Made by a program: the position numbers and the translations under genes. From assembly GCA_024036415.1 (NCBI GenBank), contig JAMWET010007209.1:502501-566500 (forward strand): a stretch of 64,000 nucleotides of DNA, read 5' to 3'. The stretch is from Prochilodus magdalenae (lineage: Eukaryota; Chordata; Actinopteri; Characiformes; Prochilodontidae). The notes beneath the pieces are model-generated. The model was given only the letters and a program-made list of their open reading frames with translations, searched no databases and was not told the DNA's origin. This document shows, in pieces, positions 26,727-39,972 of this stretch; the first letter of the stretch is position 1; each line of letters opens with the position of its first letter.

Positions 26727-27002
26727 GTCTACCACGTTTCTCTAGCCAGCCGGAGGGTGTTTCAGTGCGTCCAGGGGGGAGCGAGGTGCTGAGCTGTGAG
26801 GTGAGTGCTGAGCTCGCTCCGTTCACCCACTGGGAGAGATCTGGCCAGGCCGTGGAAACGGACAGCCGGCTAGTCCAGCTGCCCAGCGGACCTCTGGTGA
26901 TCAGCAACGCCTCACAGGCTGACGCAGGCCTTTATCGCTGTGTAATAGAGGGCCTGGGACCAGCCAAGAGCAGCGAGGACGCGCAGCTGCAGGTTTTACC
27001 AG
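26727..27002 (+). CDS. neo1: Neogenin exon encoding Ig domain 2
   Basis: This exon encodes the second extracellular Ig domain. Joined to the preceding exon it reads A-GLPRFSSQPEGVSV, with the first Ig cysteine in VLSCEVSAEL, the core tryptophan in FTHWERSGQ, then RLVQLPSGPLVISNASQ and the second cysteine in GLYRCVIEG, ending LQVLP. The LPRF start, RLVQLPSG and SNA segments follow neogenin and not DCC. NAS is a potential N-glycosylation site. The acceptor CAG lies at 26724-26726 and the donor gtacaa at 27003. The exon is 276 bp and phase 1-1, again a complete Ig module. The following intron is only 519 bp, the shortest in the window. A 71-codon frame on the other strand is a shadow. Confidence 0.96.
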
Positions 27003-27521
27003 GTACAACAAATACACAGTTGAAATTAAGGATGGACACTTGAACCATTCATTTGTACTGTTTGCATTTTTAAGTTTATGGTAGATGAATATTTATATAT
27101 ATAGAAGAAATGCTATAGAGTTTTATGTAAAGCGTTGAGATGTTGATGCAGAACTGATTTGATTTAACATCCTACCAGTTCACTTACACAATTCACCGTC
27201 ACACAGTATACACGGGAAACTCTTAAAATAGCTCTATATACCGATTTAAGGTTTAAACAAAGTATCTGTGGCATTATGTTCTAGATAAAATGTCCTCTGG
27301 ATATTTTGGTCATAAAAACATCTTCCTGTCACCGGTGTTTAAATGGCACTCAGACAGTGAATGCTGTAAACGTACCATGGAGCATCTCCCTCATAACCTG
27401 CATATGTCCTTTATCCCATTGTCATTACCATATCTTTTTAGTTTTTAAAAGATTTGTTCTAAATTGACAAGCGTGTATTTTAACAAGCGAGAAACTGCGT
27501 TTTCTCTGCCCTGTATTTCAG
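27003..27521 (+). other. neo1: Short intron between Ig2 and Ig3a exons (519 bp)
   Basis: The donor is gtacaa and the acceptor is CTGTATTTCAG. The sequence is A+T-rich, with no recognisable repeat or gene. Confidence 0.93.
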
Positions 27522-27672
27522 ACTCTGCTGCTGATGAGAGGATGGAAGTCCTGCTGGGTCCAGCTGCCGTGACCAAAGCTGTGGGCGAGACGGTATTGCT
27601 GCCCTGCGTGGTAAAGGGCTACCCTCTCCCCATCATTCGCTGGATGCTAGACGGCAAGGTCATTAATGAAAG
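27522..27672 (+). CDS. neo1: Neogenin exon encoding the first half of Ig domain 3
   Basis: Continuing in phase 1 from Ig2, this exon reads D-SAADERMEVLLGP, then VTKAVGETVLLPCVVKGYPL with the first Ig3 cysteine, PIIRWMLDGKVINE with the core tryptophan, and two bases of an Arg/Ser codon. VLPCVV-G-P-P-RWM is the neogenin Ig3 signature. The donor gtgagt at 27673 is consensus. The exon is 151 bp, entering in phase 1 and leaving in phase 2, so it must be joined to the 137-bp exon at 38674, and the two together give 96 codons. Splitting the third Ig domain over two exons fits the family. Confidence 0.95.
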
Positions 27673-28194
27673 GTGAGTGTGTCCGCAGTCTTCTCTACCA
27701 CTCACCGACTCCACATTTTGCCCAAACCAACCCCAACCCACACAGCCTGAGGAGTGAAAGAAACAGCAACCCTGTTTTCTGTTTTGATGCAGCTTTTGGA
27801 AAGATATGTGTATGTCTTTGTGTGTCAGTCAGATGTTTGTGATTTGTAGGATTTTGCTGAGCATGCGTTCTCTGCAGTCTTTATATAACTGTACTGTTCA
27901 GTCTCAGATGGCTACATGCATGCTTTGGTTTTTCCTATTCTAATATGTTTTGCTTAGCTAATAAACATAAATATCAAAACATTAGAATCATCATATCTCT
28001 GAAATCTTATCTGTTTAAACACCTGCTGGGCCTGTTCGGACTGAATTAAGGGCAGTGGCTGTCACAGACAACAAGTTCATAATCTCATCGATTCACTCCA
28101 GACAACCCCAAAGGTGTCAGTATAGTGATATAGCATTTATTCATATTGCTTAATTATGGCTTTACTTAGATGTTTGATAATAAAATCCTTATGG

Positions 28195-28510
28195 GCTGCC
28201 TGTAGGGCTGGTCAAATCCCAGCTGACCAGTCAGAACAAAGTGGGCGAACTGATTCAGTCAAAGCATATTGGGCTTATTGGGAGGCGGGGCCTAAAGACA
28301 CAGGAGCTCTAACAGAGTGTATTAGACAGAGGGCGAATACATATGTACAGTGTTTTGCGCAAGATAAAGCATGTAGATCTATGCTGGTAGACACCAAAAG
28401 TAAAATTCTGAACATTGAAAATGAGCATATAAGGTCCCGTAGTTTATCTTTTAGTTGTAACGGTTATTATGATATTGTGTTTGTGTTTGGTAACAGGCAT
28501 AACTGGTTAT
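28195..28510 (+). repeat. Interspersed repeat, probable non-autonomous DNA element
   Basis: The block includes GGGAGGCGGGGCCTAAAGAC, ACAGGAGCTCTAACAGAGTG, AGACAGAGGGCGAATACA and AAAATGAGCATATAAGGTCC. Similar wording occurs in a repeat common in otophysan fishes that I know only by appearance. Clear terminal inverted repeats are not visible and the boundaries are approximate. The 123-codon open frame across it has no recognisable domain and is treated as chance. Confidence 0.4.
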
Positions 28511-29403
28511 CAGCCTACCATGAGTAGTTTAGGATTTTTTGAATTTGAGATTAAACCCTGTGAGATTAATTATAACTCCCATCCTAATGTAAGATTTGCT
28601 TCTGTTGTAAACTGTGAAAAATCTTTTCTTGGCCTTGTCAGATCTTAACATAAGACTAAACATAGGGCATATACGGCCTCAGGTGTATTAGAGTAGGGTG
28701 AATACAAAAGGCTGCACTGTATTAGATTCCCTGACATGGGGTTGTGAATCAGTGATATCATAGCATAAGTATTCCTCTCTCTGCCTCTCTCTCTCTCCTG
28801 CTTCAGCTTCTGCTCAGCCCACCTACAACCACACACTGCTGCCATTCATACTTCCTCAGTTCAGAATGAGGCCTGGCATGCCAAACTAAACTCTGCACAA
28901 ATCAGTGCTGCTGCCTTGTAATGAGAGTACATTCACTCAGACTTAATCACAGTATCCACTATTCAAAATCTCAGAGGGTAAAGGAGCTTTTAGCCTGCTA
29001 TGGTAATTAGCCTTGACAGTGCTGGCATAATCATAGACCTAACCCATCGGTTTTAACTGAGGTACATTTTAACATGCGGCTTCTTATTTTCAAAGGGGAC
29101 ACACTTAGGAAAGAGGGCCATTCAAAATGTAAGTACTAGTGTAGCCTCCTTTAGCGAGCCTTGTGCCATATTGAAATTTTGGCTTCAAAGCTAATGGTAG
29201 CATGTTGTACCTGAGAGATACGCAAAGATGACTGCAGCCATTTGCTGGGCTCATGAAGTCCAAATAGTTTTTGAAACAGGGTAATTGTGCCAGTGGTAGA
29301 CATCCAAAATGATGTGGAATGAGATGTTGTTACATTAACATCACAGCACTGTGTAAGACCACTCTGTTAAAACTGAAAGACGCCTGGAGATATAAAAACA
29401 AGT

Positions 29404-29581
<178 letters not shown>

Positions 29582-31489
29582 GAGTGTGCATGTATGTGCT
29601 TGTGTGTGTGTTGTGTGTGTACACACTGCTGTGAGCTGCTTTGTAAATCTGGAATTATAATTGCGTTAATGAATAGTTTTATTATACATTAAAATGATTA
29701 GGATTATTAGGATTTCAAGGTTGAGTTTGCTAGACCCCATTATGCGTCTCTATGTATCAACATCACACACAGACTCCAAAAGGAGGCCAGACTTAATGTT
29801 TAGGTCTCAAATACAAGACCCACAAGACACATCCCTCGCAAGTTCTCTGGGTGCCCTTTCATCAGATCCATCTGGTCAGTGGCCAAAGTACAATTGATGT
29901 TACAGAATATTCCTCTACATTGTATCCAGCTACATGTTTCCACCAGAGGGGCATCCAAATCCCCAAATTGTTCCTACGTAGCTTTTTTGCAGGCGATGGG
30001 GTTTTGATGTGACAGTGGCAGCACCATTCTGCCAGCTGTCTTTCTACTGTTCTGCTTGTTATTCAATTTTATGGAATCCATGTAGCTCTCCATGTATGTG
30101 CATATATTTGCTCTTGATAAGAGCATCATAAGCATGCCATGCACACAGCCCAGCTACATGCTTCCTGATTTGTGTGCCTATATGGAATCACACTAAGCCA
30201 TTTACACACTGTAAATTGCCCTGCATTGTGTCTGGATTGTTTGCAAGATGGCCGTTTCTCCGCTCTCTGATGAGAATGGGGAAATGACTATCTTCAGCAG
30301 GCCATTTCCACCAGAGAGCCGTCAGGCGCGCATGAATTATGTATAGCTGACAAGATTGACCCAGCATGTAAATCAACCTTCAGAGTCTCCAATCTGCTCC
30401 TTCTCCACCTAGCTCCAGTCATTCATTTTGATGTCATCGCAGTTATTATATTTACCCTGGCCCGATTAACTGTGGTTAAGGGATAAAGTGTTTGTGTGTG
30501 CAACGTGAAAGGGTTATTGGCCTCTCAGTCTTATTTTATTAGAGATGTGTGTAAGAGAGAGAGAGAGGGTGGTTGTCTGGTTAGCAGGCAGCAGGAGTTG
30601 CCATGTATCTTCTCTTTACGACTTCAGGAGAGTAACGCACTTGCATTTGAATAAGCCTGGCTGAAGTCCTTGTCTTTAGGCTATGGCTCATTGCAGACTT
30701 TCTGTGCATCATTATGTACTTTCAGCAACTCGCTGTGAATCAGAGCAGTAAACAACTGCAGGTTAAAGTGAAATATGTAAAAGGGATTTTTCTAAGAGCT
30801 GAAGTCCTACGTCAGCCACTATATAAAGAGAAGATACGGAAAACTTCAATTTATGTTCGTTTGTGTCTCATAGCCATGGCTAATAAAACAAATAGCCCCC
30901 TTTTGTCCACTAAGCACGAAACAAGAGTATCCCCTGTCTGGTGATGTTTATTTAATCTCAGTTCGCTCTCCAGAATCCCCCCAGACTCTCAGTGTTGGTC
31001 ATTCTCCTACACATTCTTCTTCTGTGGAGAAAACCAGGTTGAAACTGGTTCGATAAAAATCGGATCACAGTGTTTGGGCTCTAGGGAATTCGTCCAAATT
31101 TCTTATCAGTGTTAGTCGGTGTCCAGCCCATAACTCCAGGATTACCAAGATTAATGACAAGGTTTCTCCCCTGCCGCTTCCCATGTAAAATTTATGGTGT
31201 TTTTCTTAGAGATTTGAAACAGCTAGAGGAGAGGAATGGAGCAGTGTGTCTGAATGTGTCTGTGTGTGCATTTGCTTAGCAGCCTGCTTTGTGAATCCCC
31301 TGCAGTTCCAGTGTGGTGAGTTTCACAGCAGTTATTTACTCCAGAATTGTACCATCAAGTGCAGGGTTTTTGTAGGCTTATCACATTTAGCACTATTTCC
31401 CATGCTCGTCATTCATATTCCTCTGCACTTTTTCTGAAAGAACAGATTCCTCAACCGTCTGGTCCAATTCAGAGGAATAGAGCAGGCGA

Positions 31490-31990
31490 TGATTGAATTG
31501 ATTGTATTAAAGAGCTGAGTAATCATGAGCTGTTTAGGTATCGGAAAGGCGAGGCATGCCTCCCGCATCCTGATGATGCTCGGCTCTCCCAGCTCAGCCT
31601 CTCACCACTCCGCAGCGTCAGGCAGGGCGGCTAAATGTCTAATTGTAGGTCTTTGCTCATTTGGCGAGCTAAAATGGAGATTGCTGACAGACTCCATTTG
31701 CACTGTAATTGCCTCTCTAATGGTCTTCCGACAGCGTAATGCATTCTTGATGTCTCCCCTCGCTGCTCCCTGCCCATCCCTCATACATTCTAATATTGCA
31801 ATATTATCCACAATGCACTGACCCTCCGAGGCCAGACTGAGACCTTCACGGCCTGTTTGACCCCTGCGAGGCGCATGAGTGCCACCAGGCTCTGGTGCAG
31901 CTGGGATTTAAAAGGGAGTAAGAAATGAAGTGTTGCAGTACGGCTGACCTTCCGCGCCCTGCTCCGGTCACTGTCCTCTGAGCTGTAATT
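31490..31990. promoter_or_regulatory. Candidate conserved non-coding (enhancer-like) block
   Basis: This block differs from its A+T-rich surroundings. It is mixed GC, free of recognisable transposon sequence, and dense in homeodomain-type TAATTG/CAATTA words (CTAATTGTAGG, TGTAATTGCC, GAGCTGTAATTAAGGG). It has a perfect 16-bp palindrome TAATATTGCAATATTA at 31791-31806 with a C/EBP-like ATTGCAAT core. Such texture is typical of intronic regulatory elements, but no alignment was possible, so this is a hypothesis only. Confidence 0.25.
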
Positions 31991-33683
31991 AAGGGATAAT
32001 TTGAACTTGAGCTTCACAATGTACACAGGCTTACAAAGGCATATCTGTTATGGGCTTATTGCTTGTTTACCTAGGGTCCATGGATTATGTTGAAAGCATA
32101 GCGTTCTGCCCACAGAGGTAGGTAAATCTACTGGGATTAGAAGTTAGTCACCAATCAGTCCTACTGAAAAACTGAACTCACATTACCTTAAGTTTAACTT
32201 CAGCAAGGAATGCATGATCACCAGTCAGGGGGACAGGAAAACTTTGGCCAGTAGAGGTAGTACATGCATCCAAGGCATGTGCATGTTCCCTGAGCAGCTG
32301 TGTCACTGGTAAAGGCACTGGTGTCTCTGCAAGAGGACTCTAAGGTTTAGTCTTCTCTCCTCAAGCGGAAACAACAGTGGCAAAGCTCGATGGTCTTCAC
32401 AATAGATAACACTGAAGTAGTGGTGAAAGAGCGAAAGAAAGGAGTGAGGGAAAGAGAGAAAGAGAAGATGCACCCTCAGTGGCGATAGGGTTGAGTCGGA
32501 AGACGCTGGGCAGCAGTGCGTGAATAGAGTGAAGGAACTGTGACCAGAATACGACACATTCATCCTGACACTCCAGTCTGCTTTCTTGAGATCTCAGAAG
32601 GTGCAGTTTTAAAGAATAGCCCGGTGAGATATGAAGCGTCCACAGTTCCATCCTTGCCCAAAATGTAGCCATCTTTGCTGCTTTGGGTTTACTGGTGTGA
32701 AACTGCTGTAGTAGTTTGGCAGCATAGGTAACAGGTAATAGAAGCATATAGCACACTAATTAGCATCAAGCAAACTGCATGATTAAACCACAGCACATTG
32801 GCCCCTGTTCTCTGTAATAATGGATCAAACGGAGAGCTAAAACGGTAGCTTCAGCCGTCTTGCCTGAACTTTGTGCTACACTGTGTGTATTTTGGGGAGA
32901 CCTGTGTAATTGCCCTCAGTGTGTGGAAGAACATTTTGTAACATGTGGTTCAGACCGCCGGGTGGATGAATCTGATGATTGTGAGCATGTTGAAAGAACT
33001 TTCACAGAGAACTCAAGTCAGAGCGTAGTTAAGGCCGTGTTGTCTGAGGATGTGAGAGAAGGATCTACTGGCATCGTATCTTCATCAGTATAATGTTGAT
33101 TTTGCTTATAGACATAAACGACTCAAACATTGAAGTGCTTCTTGTTGAGCTTATCCTTGTGACCATGTTATGTTAAGACTGAATGCTCCAGCCTGTATAG
33201 GACGCCCCCTGTTTATTATGATTTTACCAGTGCATGACATGAACATCAATGCCATTGGACGGCGTCTAATCAAGAACGCACAGAAAAACAAAGAAGTTCC
33301 TTGATTTCTTTCTCCTCTCTCTCTCTAAGAATGCATAGTCACTTTGCTGTTGTAGTAATATTTTGTGGATTGGGTCATATAAGTGTTTGTAACGTTGCGC
33401 CTTCTCAGGCAGTTTGTTGTCAAACAGCTCCATTTATTTGGTTTGACTTCAGTTCTGGTCCATCGCACAGTTGAGATATAGGTGGTATGCACGGCACGGC
33501 CTCTGTGAGCTGTGTTACTCATGTACCCGCTCTGTGTGTCTCAGTGCAGGTACGTGCGTCCTCTCAAAAGTGCAGAACAGCTTTAACTTGTGCAGTAAAT
33601 TGTTGCTGTTTATGTCTTTCCTTTTTTTTTTCGTAACTTTTTTTGCATAATTTAAGATCCCAGTTTTTTATTTGTTGATTAAT

Positions 33684-33780
33684 GGACCAATAGAAATGAT
33701 CCAAAATCATTTGGAACAAGTCTTGTTATATTACTTTCCATTAGATCACTTTCTCCTTTAGAGTTACTATTTTGAAGATC
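33684..33780 (+). repeat. Interspersed repeat fragment, copy 2
   Basis: This is a diverged relative of 21571-21686, sharing GGACCAA-AGAAATG, AATC-TTTGGAA and a closing CTCC...AGTTACTATTTTGAAGAT in the same order and strand. Confidence 0.5.
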
Positions 33781-34144
33781 ATGACATGCTTCCATTAGCT
33801 AGATGTAGCTTGTTATATTAGCCTATTAGCCCCAGTGTAACTAAGGAGCAAACCTCAGATCATGTCTTGGCTACATTTGGGATGAGACGTGAGCACAGCG
33901 ATTTAGATTTCTCTAAAGTCTAGCAGATCTGTACCTGTATCTTATAGTCATATCCTATAATCCAGAAAATATATAACAGTTTTCTTTCCTGTGTATACTG
34001 TGCATCTCTTTCTGTGTACCTCAGACTCACCACATGGCATACATGGAAATCTGTATATACAATCATCACTGAAAGAATAGGTGCACCCAGAAGAAAGTGT
34101 CAGATTACAAAACTATGCGGAAGGAAGGTTATCAGGAACAATGA

Positions 34145-34610
34145 ATGATGATCATTTAGCCTGATATGGGCAATATCTACTGAGCTACACGTACAGAAGT
34201 ACAGAAGTGTCTCTAAGTATGGGGTTTCCTTATGCAACATGCCAGCTGTCTCGGCATTGAGTTGTAGAGGTACCTAATGGTGTCCTGTGATAGTCTATCC
34301 CATGTGTCTTGAGATGTTCATCAGACTATTATCTCGGCGCTGACCACGGTGCCTCCTCATTCATTAGTCGTTTCCACCAAGACAAAAGCAGGGCTGAACA
34401 TTCCAAGTCACTCCATGACTGTCGTTATAACGGTCTGTGTGCATCCAGTCCTGTGCCGTGTAGTCATCTGCCAATGGTGCTGCCACTACAGTGACTCATG
34501 GATGGAATCACTGCTCGGTGAAGGTCCACAATCATGACTGTTGGGTCAGTCAAGTACAGCGATACGACCAGTCTTTACTGACATGCAAAAATGGCTCAAT
34601 ACTGGAACAT
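34145..34610 (-). pseudogene. Tc1-like transposase relic, C-terminal part
   Basis: On the minus strand, sequence corresponding to a transposase C-terminus can be read: an ATCACAGGACACCATTAGG word (S/Q-DTIR-type), CTCTACAACTCAATGCCGAG (LYNSMPR), then GTGTAGCTCAGTAGATATTG toward the 34150 end. Matching segments occur at 43090-43350 (plus strand) and 61225-61600 (minus strand). Frameshifts and stops run throughout, so it is non-functional. The family end resembles Tc1/mariner transposases, where the last helix region carries an IRNLYNSM-type motif. The outer boundary is approximate. Confidence 0.6.
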
Positions 34611-37600
34611 TTTAATGTGTGTATAATTTGTGTTTAACTTGTTTATTTGTTGTATTTAACCACAAGGGACTTCACGCCTACGATTTTTTCTTTCCACTTG
34701 TGTGATGTGGCTAATATTCTGATTGGATTTCATTTGATTCAAAGTTATTATTTTTTTGTCACAACAAAAAATTTAATCCCCACTCTGTTTCTGACATAAA
34801 CTGTTTTTCGTGATCTGTCCTGTTGTCTCACTCCTGTTGACTGGAGCTTAAGGTTCTCCTGCTCTCAGGTACGTGCTTGGCTCCCACCTGCAAACACCAC
34901 CGTGCTTTATTGCACTACTAGCCATCACGGCACCATTGTTTGCCTCGATGCAGCCAGCAGCCAGATGCTTTGTTGTTTTAACCCTTATCTCGAGATCGTC
35001 TTACAGTCCGTGGTCTCTGACTAAACAAATCCTGCTGAACGGTTCGCAAAGACCATTCCTTGTCAGCCCTAGTGGTCATTCATAACAAGCCAAGCATAAA
35101 CATGCATTTAGCGTGCCTGGAGAACCGAATCCCTTGAGTGAGTCTGAGAGTGCTTTGCCCTGTCCTTTAATCCAGGCGGATCAATAGTGCGAGTGGAATG
35201 TGGCCTCTTAAAGTGAACTCAGTGCAGCCAGCATGGGTTCTCCTTATGGTAGAGATTAACATTTGTGCTGTGCTAGCTGGTCTTACATCAGTTGTAAAAG
35301 TTAAAGTGGGCTTATTACCTCTGTATCTCGCTTCTGGATCATATTTAAACACCCGCCCCCGTAACACAGATTAGAGCGGGAATGCTGGAGTGTGTGTCTG
35401 GAAAGTTGGCATATCATGCAGGAATTCCTGGGATGACTTATTCCCCTCGTGAAAGAATGTTGTTGTGTGAATCATTGGCACTTAGTCAAAATCGGTTTCC
35501 TTTGTTTCAAAACCAACCAACACTTAACGGGTAAAAACACAGCGTCTGAGACAAACCCTGCCTCTCTCATTCTCTCCATCACTCTCTATCTGTATAGCTC
35601 CAGTCAAGTTCACAGAGCAGAATGACTCATCCCAAAACAAGTGTGAAGGTCATGAAATGTGTCTTGTGTTCTGCTGTTCCTCCTCTGGAGACCCATTCAG
35701 CCTCTGCCTCACCATCAGCCACCATACGCCACTGTCTGCTGAAGCACTGCTACCTCTCTAAAAGGCAATTAACCATAGCTCTTTGTATTCAATGACTGTT
35801 CTACCTCTTTAATTCCCTTTTAATTAAGCATTGTTCACCTGTCCCCACCCCTCCTGCACTCTTTTGGGGGTTCCTCAGCATGTTAGCGCTCGCTCTTTTC
35901 TCCCGCTTCAGTTATCTGGTGAGGTACACGAGTCCCCGGGGTTCACTCTGTTCCTCTTAGCTTTTTAAAGTGTTTTGTGCTATCAGTACAAATGGAAACG
36001 CTGACTTTCCCTTATTTATTTCAGCAGTCCAGGCTAGGTTTTTATAGATGGGGGTGTTAATATGGTCAGCAACATTTAACGTAACAATGTTTCAGTCCAA
36101 GGACACAAAAGTTTCTGACTCACCGCTTTAGTTTCGGATGGACCGCCCATCTTGTGCAGTAGGCTTTTCTGGTCAGGGCTTCCTTTGTGCTGGAACAAGC
36201 TGCTTTGAGATTCAGTGACTCCCATACTCCGGCAACTATCCATGAATGTGTTTAATGAGGATTCATGTAACGTTTATTATCCTCTACAAGCCACACACTG
36301 TGGTATCCTAACAAAATGCTGCAGGTTTATCAGGTTTTGACAAAATTGTGACCAAAGCAATCATACATAATGCTGTGTAAATATTTATATGTAAGGGTTC
36401 GCTATGTTTATCTTTTGTAATTTTTCAGTTTGGTTATCTATCAAGAGTTCCTCCTAAGAGTGGGTACTGGAGCATGTTTGGAAAATCTATGTACTACAGA
36501 GAATTCATTTTCCATTCCTCATATTCATCCTCTTTAATCTTAAGATACAGCATTGTCGCGAAAAACCTATCTTTGGGTCTAATGCACTTTTTACTAGTGG
36601 CTTTCTTCCGCCTACACATCAGTCTGTTGGATCTGTTACTGCTCAGTGTTCAGGAACCTCATCAGTACCAGATTAAATCCAGCTCATAGTTCTATGTCTA
36701 ATGATGTGTCAGAAAGTCTCTAGTCAATCGTTCACTGTAAACATTGTCCCATGTCTGTGGAATTGAGAACGAACTGTTGTGGAGGACACAGAGAGACCTA
36801 AACCTTTGTGCTAGGTGGTCCACTCTAAGATTCAGTCCCGCTCAACCTTAACTGCAGGCGTGACACTCATTGTTGGGACTACTTCGCTGGATATCAGGCT
36901 GTGTAACAGTGTGTATGAGCGAGAATGAAAATGGTAATGATAGTAGCGTTAACTCGGAAAGAAAAAGTACATCAGTGAAATAGATTGCAAAGGTTTGTAT
37001 TGGCGATTAAGTGAGAGCCTCCGTAAGTCGATAGGAATGTCTCTAAGATGCTGAGATGAATCCTCCTCTGCATAGTCTATACGGAGTGGATAAGATTGGA
37101 AGAAGATTGGATTTGAGACTCCGAATCCATCAGGTCCCCACAGGCCCTGTACACTGTTTCTGCTTGGCACTGGTGTTTACCTATTGATTTCTCCCTCTCT
37201 TTCCTTCTCACTGCTGCTCAGGCCGAGCTCTAAATTCTTGGCCTACAGTCCTTCAGAAGTCCATGGGGAGAAATTTGCAAAACTTAAGAGGACGTTACCG
37301 TTGGTAGAATTTTTGTGTCCTGTTTTGATACCAGCTCCATCCTGCATTGACACAGGCCTCTTTTCTTTACTACTGTGTTAGTCCATGCTGGACTTGTGAG
37401 ACCGGTTACGGTTTCTATTGCCATTTGTTGGGCTGCTAAATCTGAACCAGAAAATATTGCAGAAAACTGCACAAAAGAGTAGCGGCATGCTCTCAGATTC
37501 CTTATCCTCTAAACATGTACCAGATCAGCATCAGTTACTTTCAACCGAGGCTGTAATGCGGTGGGAGGCACTTGAGTTAGTCTAGACTAATAGACTACAT

Positions 37601-38673
37601 TTTAAAGTACTACAGAACAGGTTCAATTTCAGGTTACTGTCACTCCGATCATGATACTCTAATAAGTTATACTCTCACCTTGTTAGCAGCACTGTCTGAT
37701 GTTTAAACATTGTCAGATTGAAGCTTTAATGGGAATTTGTTTTATCACCCTGCTGAATGCTTTTGAGGCCCTGAGGAGGGTTAGCTAACCATGTCCAAAA
37801 AAAAAACCCCATCCCTACCATGGTGTTTGAGTGTCTTATGTCACACCTTGTCCGTGTACAAATGCCACTGGAATGGTTACCCTCCATACTTAGACCCGTT
37901 CAGTCCTGCAGTACAAAACAGATCATATAAACTGAAGTTGAAACAGTGCGTGTTTGTCTTAGCATGTTGGTGATGTATGTCGCGTCTACTACCATCCCTG
38001 AATTGACCTATAACATTCCATAGTAAAACGCCTTTTCTTTTTTTTTCACTTTTCTATTGTGTCTCATCACAAGTGAAAGGAAACAGCAAAGTGGTTCAAC
38101 AGCTGCACTCAAACCCCAATAACTCTCAGCCACTTCCTAATTAGGAATGATTCAAAACTTGTAAAAAGTCTGCAAATGTTTAAACACAGACAGCCCTGAA
38201 CATTTAAAGCCCTAATCACTAACCAGAACGCCGCCTTGTTCGGAGTTGGCTAATGGAGACCACAGTAAATGTGCGTAATGTTCATGGTTTTTGCCGTCTT
38301 TTAACGTTGTTTCCATTTAACACTGTCTGCTACGCTATCTAAAACCTTGATGAGGACTCTTGGGTTAAACATTTAAATTGCCCAACTGGTGATGTCAGTT
38401 CAAAACGAGTGGCTGTTTGTTTCTGTACTACACAAACACAGTCGCTGGTTGTAAGTGTGTTAGAAAATGCTTATGGTAGCATTGTTGTGTGAAGAACGTG
38501 CTGTCGGAAGGCGGCGAAGCCTTTGTAAGTGTTGATGTTGATGCTGAAACCTTTTTTGAAGTGTCTCTTAACAGTTCGTCCCATTTAATGAACACATCAC
38601 GCTTTGTTTGGTTAAATGTTGGAGTGATGAACATGTCCCCCTCCCTAATGACTGTTTTGCTGTTTATTTGCAG

Positions 38674-38810
38674 TGATGGGAGGTTTGCTGTGATTGGTGG
38701 GGGCATCCTGCAGATCATGAACCTCACAGAGAGCGATGCTGGAACATACATCTGCCAGGCGGACAACGGCAACGAGACCATTGAGACACAAGCACAGCTC
38801 ATTGTACAAG
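38674..38810 (+). CDS. neo1: Neogenin exon encoding the second half of Ig domain 3
   Basis: Entering in phase 2, the exon reads [38 protein letters not shown] with the second Ig3 cysteine, then TQAQLIVQ, leaving in phase 1. It matches the neogenin segment with GG-L-I, DAGTY-C-ADNGN and A-A-L-VQ. NLT and NET are potential N-glycosylation sites. The acceptor TTTATTTGCAG ends at 38673 and the donor gtgtgc starts at 38811. Length is 137 bp. Skipping this exon alone would shift the frame, so it should be constitutive. Related transposase relics in opposite orientation lie about 4 kb away on each side (34145-34610 and 43090-43350). Confidence 0.95.
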
Positions 38811-39898
38811 GTGTGCACCTTATCCAGCTTACTGTCTGGGGTTTACTGTAGGGGTCAGTGTTTTTCTGCTTGCACCTTATGGGAAATTATCTTGGAAATG
38901 TGCATGTTAAAGATGCCACTATACCTTTTTTGTTTTCTAATAAAGATGTTATGTGTTTAAGAACTTCTAAACTTCTCTCAACTAGCTCTAATCTCAAACT
39001 GTTGGCCCTATGTTGACCGCTACGGTGCCCTAGCCAGTACTCAATGTATTCCCACCCAACATGGGCACTTATTAGCTGATGTAACAGATTTGCCAGTTAG
39101 TGTTCTTCTCCAGATGTATTAAACTGCCCAGTGATATTGTGTTAACAGCAGTTTAAAAAGCTGTGGTGGAGTTTTACATGTCTAGTAAGAAGCTTGTGCT
39201 GGCTCTCGTTCTCCCAGCTTGGTAGCATCGTGTAATAGAGGGCGGAATTGGACACGGCTAAATTGGGCAGAAAAAGTGAAACAGCTCGTTTTAATAGATG
39301 AGCTATTTTTATTTAATGGACATCCAAAAGTAGGTGATCCTGCTCAAACTACTCAAACCATCCTTTTACCCACAGTAAGAAATCACCTTGTGCTATTTCA
39401 GGTATATGAATTTGTTATTAAGAAACCCGTACTGAAAATAACCCCTTGTAACACACATATGGTCCCATCTTCTAGTTACTGTCTGGTCCCTGAAGTGGTG
39501 TCGAAATAAGCTTGTTCCCTCAAGACTCTTCTGTTTCCCACCATTTTAACATAATAATGCAGAAATGAAAATGTTAATTAATATTTAATATGTTATTATA
39601 GCAGAAAAATAGTCTACCAAATGGGAATATATAGACCCATCATCACGACACAGCTGCTTGGCTCAAATGCATTACTGAGGACAGACATTCTCACTAATTC
39701 ACTTTTAACAAGCCACACATACTAATTAGGATGATATAATGATTATAGTTCAGCGTTTTCCAACAAATTATCCCTTTGCTCAATATTTTTTCTTTTTTTT
39801 ATCTATTTATCAGAAGCCAGGTTCAAGGGCATGCATACGCTTTTAGATTATTTTTTTATGAGTATGAAACATACACACTGAGATGTCTCGTCTGATTG

Positions 39899-39916
39899 CT
39901 TATATATGTATATATA

Positions 39917-39972
<56 letters not shown>

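Noticed and set aside
28156..28527. 123-codon open frame as a possible gene
   Set aside because: It overlaps an interspersed repeat, has no recognisable domain and no splice context.
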